A DNA stretch of 64,000 nt, from contig VFIW01000020.1 of assembly GCA_006386115.1 (NCBI GenBank), positions 1 to 64,000 on the forward strand, read 5' to 3'. Made by a program: the position numbers and the translations under genes. Below, piece after piece: positions 18,905 to 28,466 of this stretch. How positions within the stretch are numbered: position 1 is the first letter of the stretch; the number at the start of each line of letters is the position of its first letter. The stretch is from Globisporangium splendens (lineage: Eukaryota > Oomycota > Peronosporomycetes > Pythiales > Pythiaceae). The notes beneath the pieces were generated by a model, which had not been told where the DNA came from, did no database searches, and saw nothing but the letters and a program-made list of their open reading frames with translations.

Positions 18905-18973
18905 CGCCCCCCGTGGGGCTCGAACCCACGACCACTGGCTTAAAAGGCCAGCGCTCTACCGAGCTAGACGGGC
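18905..18973 (-). pseudogene. tRNA-Lys(UUU) with 4-bp D-arm deletion
   Basis: Carries the same 4-bp deletion in the D-arm as the copy at 811-879; otherwise identical to the array tRNA. Confidence 0.85.
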
Positions 18974-19612
18974 ATGAGTGCCTCTTGCCCGACCCACACC
19001 TCATCGGATCGAGTCCCGCTATGCTCTCCTGAAAAAACACATACACACACACATAGGGTTTGCATCAAAGATAAAGTGGTCAAAAGAGATGACCTCTATA
19101 AAATAATAACCTGTAAGAAGTGGTGTAAGAATTGTCGGTCGGAGTTCCCCCCGCTCCGAACCAGTGACGAGGGGTTACACAAAATCAATACTCAAAGAGC
19201 CAAATGACGCAATAGAAGTACACCGAGTAGGCGAAAGCGCAGTCAGCCAGTCAGTCAGTACCAAGATCGGTCAAGTAGTCCGAGTACCTCGGTAGTGTAG
19301 TGGCTCGCAAGTACCCGAACGGGAGCTTTGCCTCACAAGAGTCAGTAGGTACTCGGTCGCGAAAGAAAAGAAGATGTGTTGGATCGCGGTGAGACTGAAA
19401 TGCTCGAGAGGATGGATGTATTGAAGTGTGTGGTAGCGAGACGCGACACTGTATGCGCAGGCGGGCGGGGTGTGTGGTTGAGCAGCAGGCCGACGGGATG
19501 GTGCGAGCGAATGAGGGAGCGGTAGTGAGGTGTGTGTATCAAAAATTAGGCCGGCTGTGTTACTTGAGGAGTGGGACGGCGATCAAAGAGATGATAGATA
19601 GATTAAAGAGAT

Positions 19613-19685
19613 CGCCCCCCGTGGGGCTCGAACCCACGACCACTGGCTTAAAAGGCCAGCGCTCTACCGACTGAGCTAGACGGGG
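19613..19685 (-). tRNA. tRNA-Lys(UUU)
   Basis: Full 73-nt cloverleaf with anticodon UUU. The first base is altered (C instead of G) because LINE copy 3 is inserted exactly at the 5' end, so the terminal acceptor pair is lost. It also lacks its native upstream flank. Confidence 0.85.
19670..19684. repeat. Left target site of LINE copy 3
   Basis: actgagctagacggg inside the tRNA at 19613-19685. The right duplicate lies at 28369-28383. Confidence 0.9.
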
Positions 19686-19686
19686 G

Positions 19687-19699
19687 CACTTCTCAATTT
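19687..19699 (+). promoter_or_regulatory. Initiator-like element at LINE 5' end
   Basis: CACTTCTCAATTT, two G bases after the target duplication; 12 of 13 matches to the oomycete initiator from its CATT core. Confidence 0.55.
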
Positions 19700-19769
19700 G
19701 CTCGCTACCCCTCAAGTTGAATCCAAGACCTCCCAGTCACCTCCCCGCCTCTCAGCCTCCGACTTCCCC

Positions 19770-22379
19770 ATGGAAAATCCAGCTCCTCCCTCCCTCCACC
19801 AGCTGCCAGCTGTCGACACTGGCTCGAAATCTGGGTCCACACCCACTGTCGTGCCTCGTCCAACTGTCAGCCCATCCCCCTCCCAAAATTTGGAAGGGTC
19901 CGAACCCACCCAATCCAGCAACCTGGTGACGCCACCTGGGGTCAACCGCCATGTCTCCCCTTCAGCGAGCAACTTGAATGCGACACCTGATGTCGCAGAT
20001 CAAGCCCCTGCTCCTCCAACCCACGCAACTGCTCCGCCTCCCGCTGATCCCGCTCCTGTCGCTGACCCCGCCGCCATGGTGGACGATCCGATGGAGTCTG
20101 GCGGGAATGCTCAAGTGATGACCCTCGATCTCTCTGGCGACGACCCGATGGATCCTGCTGTCGCTGTCGCTCCTGAGAACGTGGACACTCGACTGTCCAT
20201 GGCTGAGCTTCTGCGGCAACAAGAACATCTTCGCCGAGACCGTGCTGTGATCGAAGCAACTCGCAGACGCGTCGAGACTCCGAAGCCCCTCGCTGTCGAC
20301 ATCGAAGCGATTGAGCGCCAGTACGCTGCTGGATGCGACTGGTCGTACATCGCGTCGCGAATGGAGCAAGCGCGTCCCTACCAGCTCCCGACCGCCAAAT
20401 ACGACATGGTGATCGAGACTGGAAGAGCGCTCGCGAAGACTCCGCTCCAAAAGATCATGGCGTCATTGGCCGGCACGAGCCACGGAAACGCGACACTCGA
20501 TGAGCTGTACCAGCGCTTCGAGATCGGTCAGATCTCCAAGCTCCCCGGCGGCAACCTCCGAGTCAAGGTCAAGACGAAGGAAGCCTGTGTGCGCTTGGAA
20601 CGCACCAAGGTGAACATCCTCGGTGGTACGTTCACGTTCAAGGAGTTCGACATCCTTGGCGACAAGTATTTCATCGACATTGTCAACGTCGATCCCGACG
20701 TGGACATTCGAGTGATCGTGCACCGACTGTTCCTCCTCGGGTGCCAGCCGGTGTGCCACACCTTTCGCGAAGTGAACCTCGCGACGGGGATGACATCGGC
20801 GACCTGGCGAGTGTACTTCTTGTCCAGCTCGTGCCCAAGCGCGTTGGTCGTGAACGGGTCTGTGTGCGACCAGGTGTTGTTCGACAACAAGCTGCACCCG
20901 GCGCATGGGAAGAATGCTCCGTTCCAGTCGGAGCGACAGCCGTATGGGTATCGCTCGCACCATGGAATCGACCTCGGGACTCCAGACAGTGTGTTCCCTC
21001 CTTCGAAGCCAGCTCCAGAGCAACCCCAGCAGCAACGACAGCAACCGCCGAAAACCTACGCTCAAGCTGCGAGTGCGATGCCGAAGCAAACCTCGCTGCA
21101 GAAGGCAGTCGAGGAAGGAAAGAGACGGGAAGCCCAGCTCCAGCAGAGAGCTCAGCATGGCAAGTCGTCAGCTGAAACAGCGCTGACCAAGCCGCGAAGC
21201 AACTCCGATGTGCTGTCGATCTCCACGTTCGACGACTCGCAAGGCAAGGTGACTCCACCAGGAAGTCCCAAACCGCCAATGAAGTCCCCGACGCTGCTCT
21301 TGACGAATGGAAACGACGGTTCCTCCACCGTGACAAACAAGAAGAAGCGCTCGAGAAACGGAGTCGACTTCTCCAACATGCTGGTGAAACAGCAACCGCA
21401 GCCTCTGGATGGTGTTGCCACCACCAACTACTTCCAGGTGCTGCAGTCGATGGAAGTGTCCTTCGAAGTGAAGAATGTGGCTGCGGACAAGAAGTATGGT
21501 CCTCGGTACCAAGTGATCCCTGTCGATGTGAAGCGTCCCGAGGCGCTCAAGACGTCGACTGAGTCGGCTTTCTTCGTGGAAAAGCACCACACGAAGATCA
21601 GGAAAGCGTCGAAGGCGTCTCCGATCTTGGAGGTGTCCGAGTCGATGCTCAACGACGAGAACACGGCGCTGCTCAACACCCTCCCGGATCGCCTTGCGCT
21701 CGCAGACACTCAGGTCGAGGGTGCGAGCAAACTCATCGACAACGCCACGAACCCCGACCACGTCATCAAGAAGGCAGTGGACTCGCCGCTGGCTTTCAAC
21801 AGCGCTCTGTCGCTCAAGATGGCAGGAAGCGGACACGGAGTCGCAGAGCTCGCGCAGCTGCATGTGATCAACCGCGTGTTGAGTGCGACCCAGCCGAGTG
21901 AAGACACGACGTTCAGTGCGAAGTGGAAGAAGCTGATGAAGACGACGGTCCCGTCGAAGCGAGGCGACATGTTCAAGACGTGTGCTAAGTGGTGGATGTT
22001 ATCGGACGATATCAAGGAGCTGTCTCGATCGACGAAGGCGCTCGGGTTCTTCGAACTCATGCTGATGTCGATCGCGCCGACGATCTTCAGCAACGACCAC
22101 TGGATCCACTACATCACTGGTCAGCCGGTCGAGTGGATCCCCGCGCACCACACGAGACTCCTCCACCCCAACACTCTCCTCATGCTCTTGCGGTCGGACC
22201 TTGGTGCGCACTGCTTGAGTCAATGGAATGAAGTGCAGTGGCAGGGGTACTTGCTCGACGACCTGGAAGAGCTTCGCAAGCTCGATGGGTACTACCCGGT
22301 CGACGAGTCGGTGTTGCAGCTCCGAGTTGTCGAGGGAGAGGTGGTACTGGTAGCGGGAGGCTTGGCCACTCGCTGCTAA
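19770..22379 (+). CDS. LINE ORF1 (copy 3)
   Basis: An intact 869-aa ORF1 protein. Numbered from the ATG at 19770: low-complexity acidic/Pro-rich N-terminus (1-165); a conserved segment at about 175-215 (EATRRRVETPKPLAVDIE); a beta-rich possible RNA-binding fold at about 255-330; a linker with PPKTYAQAAS near 427; a basic patch near 524 (KKKRSRNG); and a helix-rich C-terminal half ending GGLATRC. No zinc knuckle is visible. The last 26 nt overlap the ORF2 frame (+1). In non-LTR elements the protein at this place usually forms the RNA-protein particle; that role is inferred here. Confidence 0.78.
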   Translation: MENPAPPSLHQLPAVDTGSKSGSTPTVVPRPTVSPSPSQNLEGSEPTQSSNLVTPPGVNRHVSPSASNLNATPDVADQAPAPPTHATAPPPADPAPVADPAAMVDDPMESGGNAQVMTLDLSGDDPMDPAVAVAPENVDTRLSMAELLRQQEHLRRDRAVIEATRRRVETPKPLAVDIEAIERQYAAGCDWSYIASRMEQARPYQLPTAKYDMVIETGRALAKTPLQKIMASLAGTSHGNATLDELYQRFEIGQISKLPGGNLRVKVKTKEACVRLERTKVNILGGTFTFKEFDILGDKYFIDIVNVDPDVDIRVIVHRLFLLGCQPVCHTFREVNLATGMTSATWRVYFLSSSCPSALVVNGSVCDQVLFDNKLHPAHGKNAPFQSERQPYGYRSHHGIDLGTPDSVFPPSKPAPEQPQQQRQQPPKTYAQAASAMPKQTSLQKAVEEGKRREAQLQQRAQHGKSSAETALTKPRSNSDVLSISTFDDSQGKVTPPGSPKPPMKSPTLLLTNGNDGSSTVTNKKKRSRNGVDFSNMLVKQQPQPLDGVATTNYFQVLQSMEVSFEVKNVAADKKYGPRYQVIPVDVKRPEALKTSTESAFFVEKHHTKIRKASKASPILEVSESMLNDENTALLNTLPDRLALADTQVEGASKLIDNATNPDHVIKKAVDSPLAFNSALSLKMAGSGHGVAELAQLHVINRVLSATQPSEDTTFSAKWKKLMKTTVPSKRGDMFKTCAKWWMLSDDIKELSRSTKALGFFELMLMSIAPTIFSNDHWIHYITGQPVEWIPAHHTRLLHPNTLLMLLRSDLGAHCLSQWNEVQWQGYLLDDLEELRKLDGYYPVDESVLQLRVVEGEVVLVAGGLATRC

Positions 22380-25300
22380 ACCAACCTCGACTCAGCCCTC
22401 GTGGAGCAACATTAGTGCCTTGACCGTGAACACTAATGGCATCAAAGACAACGGTCACTTATTTATCGACAACATGGTATCGAAGCACTCGATATCGTGT
22501 GTCCAGGAAACCAAGTTCAGCGACAAGCAACACCTCTCGACCTTCAAGTTCCACCTCGACTCAAGCTTCAAGCACCAAGTCTTCGTGAATGACCCGAACT
22601 CCCAGTTGGATCGACCCACACGCGGACGTAGTGTCGGTGTTCTCACTGTTCTTCGCTCTGACGTGCCGGGTTTCGAAACGGCTGCGGAACAACCAAGCCT
22701 CGCCGTCCCAGGTCGGTACCTCGTAGTGAAGCTGATGGTGAGCGACGCTCCCGTCTACATTCACAACGTGTACGCTCCAGTGGACCGACAGGAAAAGCAA
22801 CAATTCTTCTCGAGTCTCTCGACCGAAGGCTTTGAAGATCAAGCGACACACCTTGTGTTGGGAGATCTGAACACTCCATTGGATCCCAGACTCGACTCGT
22901 CGTCTCCAGATCTGCGTTACGACCCGGCATGGTCGAGCTGCCTTGCGTGGCTTGCTCGTCTTGGCGTTGTGGATGCGTGGCGTGTACACCATGACACAAA
23001 GCGAGTCTTCACTGGTCCCTTGCCTCGCAAGAACCGGTTGGACTATATCCTTCTCTCGGAGGCGTTCTATGAACGTTTCTACGACGACTCCAAGTACTTC
23101 GTTCCCCAGAACGCTGGCGACCACCTTGCTCACTGTGTGAGTTTCAAGACTGGCTCCCAGCTGCATGGACGAGGGTACTGGAAGTTTCCCCGTTACCTGC
23201 TGGAGTACCCAGTGGTTGTCTCCGCGATCGAGAAGGAAGCGGAAACAGTCCGAGATCAGCTCCGTGGCTCTACCAATCCTGGTCAAATCTGGGAGAGGTG
23301 GAAGGCGAGAATCAAGACCCAGCTGCAAGACGTTCAGAAGAAGCTCCGCATGCAAGACACAGCCGCGGTTGAAGAGGCTCGTGCTTCGCTTGACCAGGCT
23401 GCTGCACGCCACCGCGAGTCTTCCACTGAGAACAACCGCAGCCAGTTCGACGACGCAATGAAGATGTACAAGGAGACGGTCACGAGGACAAGTCAATACA
23501 ACCAGGACAGTGCGTTCGACTTCCAAGCGGCCAACTCTGAAAAGTCCACCAAGCACTTCTTCCGTCCGCTGGACACGAGCTTGAGAAGGGTCTCGATCGA
23601 GGAGGTGGTGACACCGAGTGGCAGTGTCTCATCGAATCCTCAAGAGATATCGCTTCGCTTCCTGGAACACTGGGGGTCCGAGACGGGAGATCCCGACAGT
23701 CCAGCAGGAAGAGCTCCTCCACCCGACGAAACCATGCAACGCAACCTTCTCGACTCCATCGTCCGGTTCACGTCGGAAACGGATCGAGACATCCTGAATG
23801 CGCCAGTCGCATCTCACGATCTGGCGGATGCGATTCGACACATGAAGGCGACGTCGGCTCCTGGCATGGACGGCTTGACTGCTGGTTTCTACCAGGTCGC
23901 TCCGGACGTGTTTGGCGAGTGCTTGAGCATCGTGTTCAATGATCGGCTTCGACGAGGCGTGCTGCTTCCATCTCAACGCAAGTCGGCAGTGGTGCTGCTG
24001 CACAAGAAGGGTTCGCGAGCGCAGCCTGGCAACTACCGACCGATCGCACTCGTGCAGGTCGATGTGAAGGTGTTGTCGAAGGCGCTGACATACCGACTGC
24101 AGCAGGTGATTCTCGACTTGATCCACCCCGACCAAAAGGGATTCGTCAAAGGTCGATCGATCCACCACCATGTGCGGTTCCTCGCGGATCTGCAGGACTT
24201 GGTGACGAGTCGAGACGAAGAAGCGTATGCTCTGTTCTTGGACTTCGAGAAGGCGTTCGACCGAGTGAACTGGGACTACATGTTCCGGGTGCTCGAGCGA
24301 ATGGGGTGTGGTTCGGAGTTTGTGCAGTGGGTGAGACTGCTGTACACCGAGCCTCAAGCGCATCTTCTCATCAACCAGAACATCCAGCCCGCGCTGCATC
24401 CGACGAGAGGAGTGAAGCAAGGCGACCCGTTGTCCGCGCTGCTCTTCATCTTGACCATCGAGCCACTGGGCAACCTGCTGCGGTCCCACGAAGAGTTCGG
24501 AGTGTGTCTCAACGCAGACCACACCGCCACGAGCACGTTCTTCGCGGACGACTCGACTCTTCTCGGCAGCTCGATTGCAAACCTGCAGGCGCAGCTCGGG
24601 ATCGTGGAAGAGTACTGCAGAGGCTCCGGTGCGAAGCTCAACCTGTCCAAGTCGATGCTGCTGGCGCTCAACCGGAACCAAGACTGCCCCACGCTGCCTG
24701 GCGTCCAAGTGCTCGGTCGCACGGAGACAGTGAAGTATCTTGGCATCCCGTTTGGACAGTCGCCCGTTAACGACAACATCGTCGAGTTCCTCGAGCAGCG
24801 CTTCTACGAAGGCTTCAAGGCTTGGTACCGACGTGCAAGGACACTTCGTGGTCGGCTCTTGGTAGCTCAAACGATGGTGCTCTCGCGTCTGTGGCACTAC
24901 ACGCAGCACGTAACGATTCCAGCGACAGTGGTGAAGCGGTGGCAGTCGATGCTGAATCGATTCGTGCTGAGTCGAAAGTATGATCGAGACGCATCGCACA
25001 TCCAGCTCATTCCACGCGAGTTCTTGTACCATCGCAAGAGAGACGGCGGTCTGGGGATCCCAAGTCTAGACGCACAGCTCAAGAGACAGCGTCTTGCACT
25101 GCTGCTACAGTTCATGCGTGCGGCAAACAACGCAAGTGCTCGGAACTGGACAACAGCGAGCGTCGAGTTGCTGACGTCAGTGCTCCCTCGTTACGGAGAA
25201 CGACAAGCCTTGGACTTCCTTGCGATCTCCCCGCTTCGACATGGCGACGTGATCAAGTGGAGTCTGACCTCGGCGTGGTGGCGAGCGACTTGGGTCTGGT

Positions 25301-26502
25301 GGTACAAGATTCGCTGGGAAGTCACGTGGCGGGACCTTCCTTTGGATAAGCACGCTGCGTACGGTCTTCGACAGCCGATCTGGTTCCACTCGGACGCTAA
25401 ACTTCACTACGAGCAGACTGCAAGGACGCACACCAGCTCAGCACATCGACGATGTATTGGGATGGTTCCCGAACCGCAACGCAGCTTTCGACTACACGTG
25501 TCGAGAGTCTTCGGCGTGCGTTCACTGGCTGACTTCATGCGCGAAGGTTGTGCTTGGCCGACGCAGCAAGACTTCGTGGAGCGACACATCGACTTCACGC
25601 TCGTGTCTACGACTCCTGGACAACAGGTGAAGTGGCTGCGAGTGCTGTACAACGAAGCCACGCAGATCGTCGAGCGTCTGAATGCACGAGATTTTGTGCT
25701 ACAGACCCCGCACATTGAAAGACGAGCACTACCACACCTGGGATGCAAGAGCGACGTCAAAGTGTGCTTGATTCCTGCGATTCCACGGTCAGCTATGCTT
25801 CGCGTGGTGTGGACACCTACACTGCCGACGAAACCACACCCGATGACTATACACTCGCGGAGTGTGGGTGAAGAGCAGATCAAGTCGTTTGTGAAATACA
25901 GCAAGCATCTGCGCAAGATCTTGCTTCCAGTCTTTGAAGACCTGCAGTTTCGTCTCGCGTTCCGTCTTCTGCCTGTGCGCGCTCGGTTCTGGTTCCTCGA
26001 AGCTGTACACCCACGCATCCAGTATTGCGTGCGTGACGGATGCGACGCAATCGAGACGGAGGAACACTTGTTCTTCGAGTGCACTCTTGCAGCACAGCTG
26101 TGGAGTCACTTGAACCAACTGGTGTCGCCGCTCTTCCGTACGCGACCGACTTGGCATGACATCGCCTTGGCGACGAAGATGCACGTGCGTGATGAGTGGG
26201 GAGACTGTGAAGAAGTAGTGCATGACGCTTGGCACACACTCCGCGCTGTAACGCTTCATTTCATTTGGACAGATCGAAATCGATGCCTGTTCGACGGAAG
26301 ACAGCCCACACCGTCGCTCCCTGCGCTCCAAGTGGTCTTCACGACGTTTGCGGCGCACATCCGGTTCTTCGAAAGACGGTTGTACGAGAGCGAAGACAAG
26401 CTAGCCTTGGCCACGGTTGTGCGCGCGATGAAGTCTCAGCCGGCTTTCGGCAGGTTTACCGACCTCCACCCTGGTATCACCAGTGTCCGCCAAACTGTCT
26501 AA
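22354..26502 (+). CDS. LINE ORF2 (copy 3): APE endonuclease-reverse transcriptase
   Basis: Intact, 1382 codons from the frame opening at 22354; the TTG used in alignment to copy 1 is at 22420. The domain order matches copy 1: endonuclease (NTNGI, QETK, GDLNTPL, GDHLAH), reverse transcriptase (MDGLTAGFY, YRPIAL, FADDST), and C-terminal zinc segment. The region 23230-24360 is a mosaic. For example, KLRMQDTAAVEEA and TENNRSQFDDAMKMYK resemble copy 2, while the downstream half is almost identical to copy 1. There is no ATG before the catalytic NTNG. The stretch between the ORF1 stop and NTNG contains no stop codon in this frame, which favours continuous translation from ORF1 by a +1 shift. Confidence 0.92.
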   Translation, partial: REAWPLAAKPTSTQPSWSNISALTVNTNGIKDNGHLFIDNMVSKHSISCVQETKFSDKQHLSTFKFHLDSSFKHQVFVNDPNSQLDRPTRGRSVGVLTVLRSDVPGFETAAEQPSLAVPGRYLVVKLMVSDAPVYIHNVYAPVDRQEKQQFFSSLSTEGFEDQATHLVLGDLNTPLDPRLDSSSPDLRYDPAWSSCLAWLARLGVVDAWRVHHDTKRVFTGPLPRKNRLDYILLSEAFYERFYDDSKYFVPQNAGDHLAHCVSFKTGSQLHGRGYWKFPRYLLEYPVVVSAIEKEAETVRDQLRGSTNPGQIWERWKARIKTQLQDVQKKLRMQDTAAVEEARASLDQAAARHRESSTENNRSQFDDAMKMYKETVTRTSQYNQDSAFDFQAANSEKSTKHFFRPLDTSLRRVSIEEVVTPSGSVSSNPQEISLRFLEHWGSETGDPDSPAGRAPPPDETMQRNLLDSIVRFTSETDRDILNAPVASHDLADAIRHMKATSAPGMDGLTAGFYQVAPDVFGECLSIVFNDRLRRGVLLPSQRKSAVVLLHKKGSRAQPGNYRPIALVQVDVKVLSKALTYRLQQVILDLIHPDQKGFVKGRSIHHHVRFLADLQDLVTSRDEEAYALFLDFEKAFDRVNWDYMFRVLERMGCGSEFVQWVRLLYTEPQAHLLINQNIQPALHPTRGVKQGDPLSALLFILTIEPLGNLLRSHEEFGVCLNADHTATSTFFADDSTLLGSSIANLQAQLGIVEEYCRGSGAKLNLSKSMLLALNRNQDCPTLPGVQVLGRTETVKYLGIPFGQSPVNDNIVEFLEQRFYEGFKAWYRRARTLRGRLLVAQTMVLSRLWHYTQHVTIPATVVKRWQSMLNRFVLSRKYDRDASHIQLIPREFLYHRKRDGGLGIPSLDAQLKRQRLALLLQFMRAANNASARNWTTASVELLTSVLPRYGERQALDFLAISPLRHGDVIKWSLTSAWWRATWVWWYKIRWEVTWRDLPLDKHAAYGLRQPIWFHSDAKLHYEQTARTHTSSAHRRCIGMVPEPQRSFRLHVSRVFGVRSLADFMREGCAWPTQQDFVERHIDFTLVSTTPGQQVKWLRVLYNEATQIVERLNARDFVLQTPHIERRALPHLGCKSDVKVCLIPAIPRSAMLRVVWTPTLPTKPHPMTIHSRSVGEEQIKSFVKYSKHLRKILLPVFEDLQFRLAFRLLPVRARFWFLEAVHPRIQYCVRDGCDAIETEEHLFFECTLAAQLWSHLNQLVSPLFRTRPTWHDIALATKMHVRDEWGDCEEVVHDAWHTLRAVTLHFIWTDRNRCLFDGRQPTPSLPALQVVFTTFAAHIRFFERRLYESEDKLALATVVRAMKSQPAFGRFTDLHPGITSVRQTV

Positions 26503-26593
26503 CCGAATGACCCAAAATTTCGAACTGTCGAATAGCATGGCATGCTATTTGGAAGGGTTTTTCTCCCGATGCTGTCCGCCACGCGTTCGACAA

Positions 26594-26609
26594 GCTCATT
26601 TTCAAATTT
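26594..26609 (+). promoter_or_regulatory. Internal initiator upstream of ORF3 (copy 3)
   Basis: GCTCATTTTCAAATTT, identical to copy 1; 48 bp before the ORF3 ATG at 26657. Confidence 0.65.
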
Positions 26610-26656
26610 TCCGGCTCCAGCTCAAGCGACTCAAGCGACGACCCCAGCAACTGAAG

Positions 26657-27958
26657 ATGGCTCCAGAACAAGTTCCAGCTCTCCTCCCAACTGAATCTCT
26701 ACTCGCCGGCTCGAAGGCGGGCTCTCCTCTGCGGACTGTGTTGTCTCCGGCTGCACCCGAAAGGGAGACGGGGGGCATGAGCCCTGAGGTGTGCCCAACT
26801 GAAAGCCAGGCTGAGGAAGGTGACGGAATTGAGGCGGAGTCTGGCAACTGCGAATCAGCGTCCATGGACACGGGTAGCGCGAACGACACTGAAAACCCTG
26901 CATCGGCGGATCTGTCAGTGCTTCTACCAGAGAGCCAAGAAGCTGATGCGGCGACGTCCGACGGCGACAACGTGAAAGATCGTGGCAGTGAAGGCAACAA
27001 AAGCGATGATGATGGCTACAGCGACGACAATGACAGCGACGGCATGGAGTCAACTGCCCAGCCGAATCCGACCGCCATTCAAGCATCCGCGGCGCCTGCA
27101 GTGGAGAACCCGCGTACAGTGGACACTGTACGCCGGTACACCTTACGGAAGCGTACTGCAGAGCAACTTGAAGCGATGCGTCCAGTCAAGCGTACCCGGC
27201 GATCAGTAATGACGGAGGAGACGGGTGAAATTGACTGCATCGACAACCGAAGGACCGTGGCGACTGGGCTCGAGTATCGCGTGACATGGGTCGACAACTC
27301 GGACCCGATTTGGCTACCGCGAGACCAATTGATCGAGGATGGCAATGCGAATCTCGTCGAGACGCTCGACGCATACCTACTCCGGTACCCGAACCGTGAG
27401 CTGACGTACCAAGCATACATCAGCAGAAACGCGAGAGCCTTCAGTGCGGTCGCCGACGGGGAGAACAATGCGTGCTTGCCTCACGCTGTCCAGATGGCAC
27501 TCGAGCTCCTCGGCCACCAGCAGGAGAGCGCACGACTCCCGGAGATTTGGATGGAGTACCTACAGAACGCGGTCGATGCCAAGGTTCCGCTCTACGAAGG
27601 CTTTCACAAGCTCGGCGAGATTGTGAGGTACTGCTCCAACGCGGTCCCAAGGTGCGGTGTGGAGCTCAACATCAAGACTCTCCGCAAGAACCTCTATGAT
27701 GGGGAAGGTGCCGGTCCTATGGCGATTGTGCGCCGTGTACTTCCTGACGACAAGGGAGATCGTGTGCTCAAGCCAGGCGTGTACCTTGTCGGGGGGTACA
27801 AACGCAACATGCGGGCTCAATGCTTCGCAATGGAAGTCACTACGGACGGAGACATCATCGTACGCGAGAACGGGATTGACTCAGGCATCGGCGACCAGAC
27901 GTGGCTTCGCATGATCAAGTTCATCCGCAGGATCAAGGTGCAGCAAAACGAAGACTGA
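26657..27958 (+). CDS. LINE ORF3 (copy 3): chromodomain plus papain-like peptidase-like protein
   Basis: 433 aa, with essentially the same sequence as ORF3 of copy 1. It has an acidic N-terminus (runs such as SDDDGYSDDNDSDG), a basic putative nuclear signal, a chromodomain-like segment and a Cys-containing NNACLPHAVQMAL motif. Gln again replaces the His that copy 4 has in the RA(H/Q)CFAM motif. If the peptidase assignment is right, this subfamily has lost a catalytic residue and may keep only binding functions. The chromodomain-like part could tether the element machinery to chromatin; this is speculative. Confidence 0.75.
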   Translation: MAPEQVPALLPTESLLAGSKAGSPLRTVLSPAAPERETGGMSPEVCPTESQAEEGDGIEAESGNCESASMDTGSANDTENPASADLSVLLPESQEADAATSDGDNVKDRGSEGNKSDDDGYSDDNDSDGMESTAQPNPTAIQASAAPAVENPRTVDTVRRYTLRKRTAEQLEAMRPVKRTRRSVMTEETGEIDCIDNRRTVATGLEYRVTWVDNSDPIWLPRDQLIEDGNANLVETLDAYLLRYPNRELTYQAYISRNARAFSAVADGENNACLPHAVQMALELLGHQQESARLPEIWMEYLQNAVDAKVPLYEGFHKLGEIVRYCSNAVPRCGVELNIKTLRKNLYDGEGAGPMAIVRRVLPDDKGDRVLKPGVYLVGGYKRNMRAQCFAMEVTTDGDIIVRENGIDSGIGDQTWLRMIKFIRRIKVQQNED

Positions 27959-28183
27959 TGAGTGACGCCACCTCTGTATACCTGGAGCCGTTGTGTCAGC
28001 GCCTCATGGGGTACAATGTACCCGGAGACTGGACAGAAGGAACTCCGCCATTTGGACTTAGTATACTCGCGGTGGATCTTTCTCACCCTTTCCAAGTTTG
28101 TTCGGCTAGGGTTATCTAACCCATATCGGCCATTCTACATTATGGAGGAGCGGTTAAGAACAGGCTGGCTCGAAATCAAATGT

Positions 28184-28255
28184 TGACCACGGCGGGATTT
28201 GAACCCGTGTCTCCTGAGTGGAGAGATGGACCTCAGACGACTGAGCCAAAGCGAC
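28184..28255 (-). pseudogene. tRNA-like segment in LINE 3' UTR (copy 3)
   Basis: Identical to the segment at 10348-10419: boxes A and B and a variable-arm-like hairpin, but no anticodon arm and an unpaired acceptor. Confidence 0.6.
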
Positions 28256-28368
28256 AATACGCAAATATCAGGGAGTATGTACAATAGTATTTATATCAGT
28301 TTCAGTCATTTTGCTAGGTAGATTGAGTAGTCACCCGGTCTTATTCTAGTAATATAGACAACCTTTCA

Positions 28369-28383
28369 ACTGAGCTAGACGGG
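28369..28383. repeat. Target-site duplication between LINE copies 3 and 4
   Basis: A perfect actgagctagacggg joins the two elements. Copy 4 starts on the next base. Confidence 0.92.
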
Positions 28384-28396
28384 CACTTCTCAATTT
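28384..28396 (+). promoter_or_regulatory. Initiator-like element at LINE 5' end
   Basis: CACTTCTCAATTT directly after the target duplication with no extra base, as in copy 2. Confidence 0.55.
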
Positions 28397-28466
28397 GCCG
28401 GCTACCCCTCAAGTTGAATCCAAGACCTCCCAGTCACCTCCCCGCCTCTCAGCCTCCGACTTCCCC

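Larger units (their letters stand above)
18250..19685. repeat. tRNA-Lys tandem array, block B (2 units)
   Basis: Two units with a 708-bp period, almost identical to block A including the private 4-bp tRNA deletion in the first unit. This points to a large segmental duplication of block A with its neighbours. Confidence 0.9.
19687..28368 (+). mobile_element. tRNA-Lys-targeted LINE, copy 3 (all ORFs open)
   Basis: Full-length 8.7-kb element with 5' initiator, ORF1, ORF2, ORF3, tRNA-like 3' UTR segment and conserved 3' block, between two perfect 15-bp target duplications. All three reading frames are uninterrupted, so it is a candidate source element. It is nearly identical to copy 1 except for patches in ORF2 (about 23200-24400) that follow copy 2 instead. 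Confidence 0.92.
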
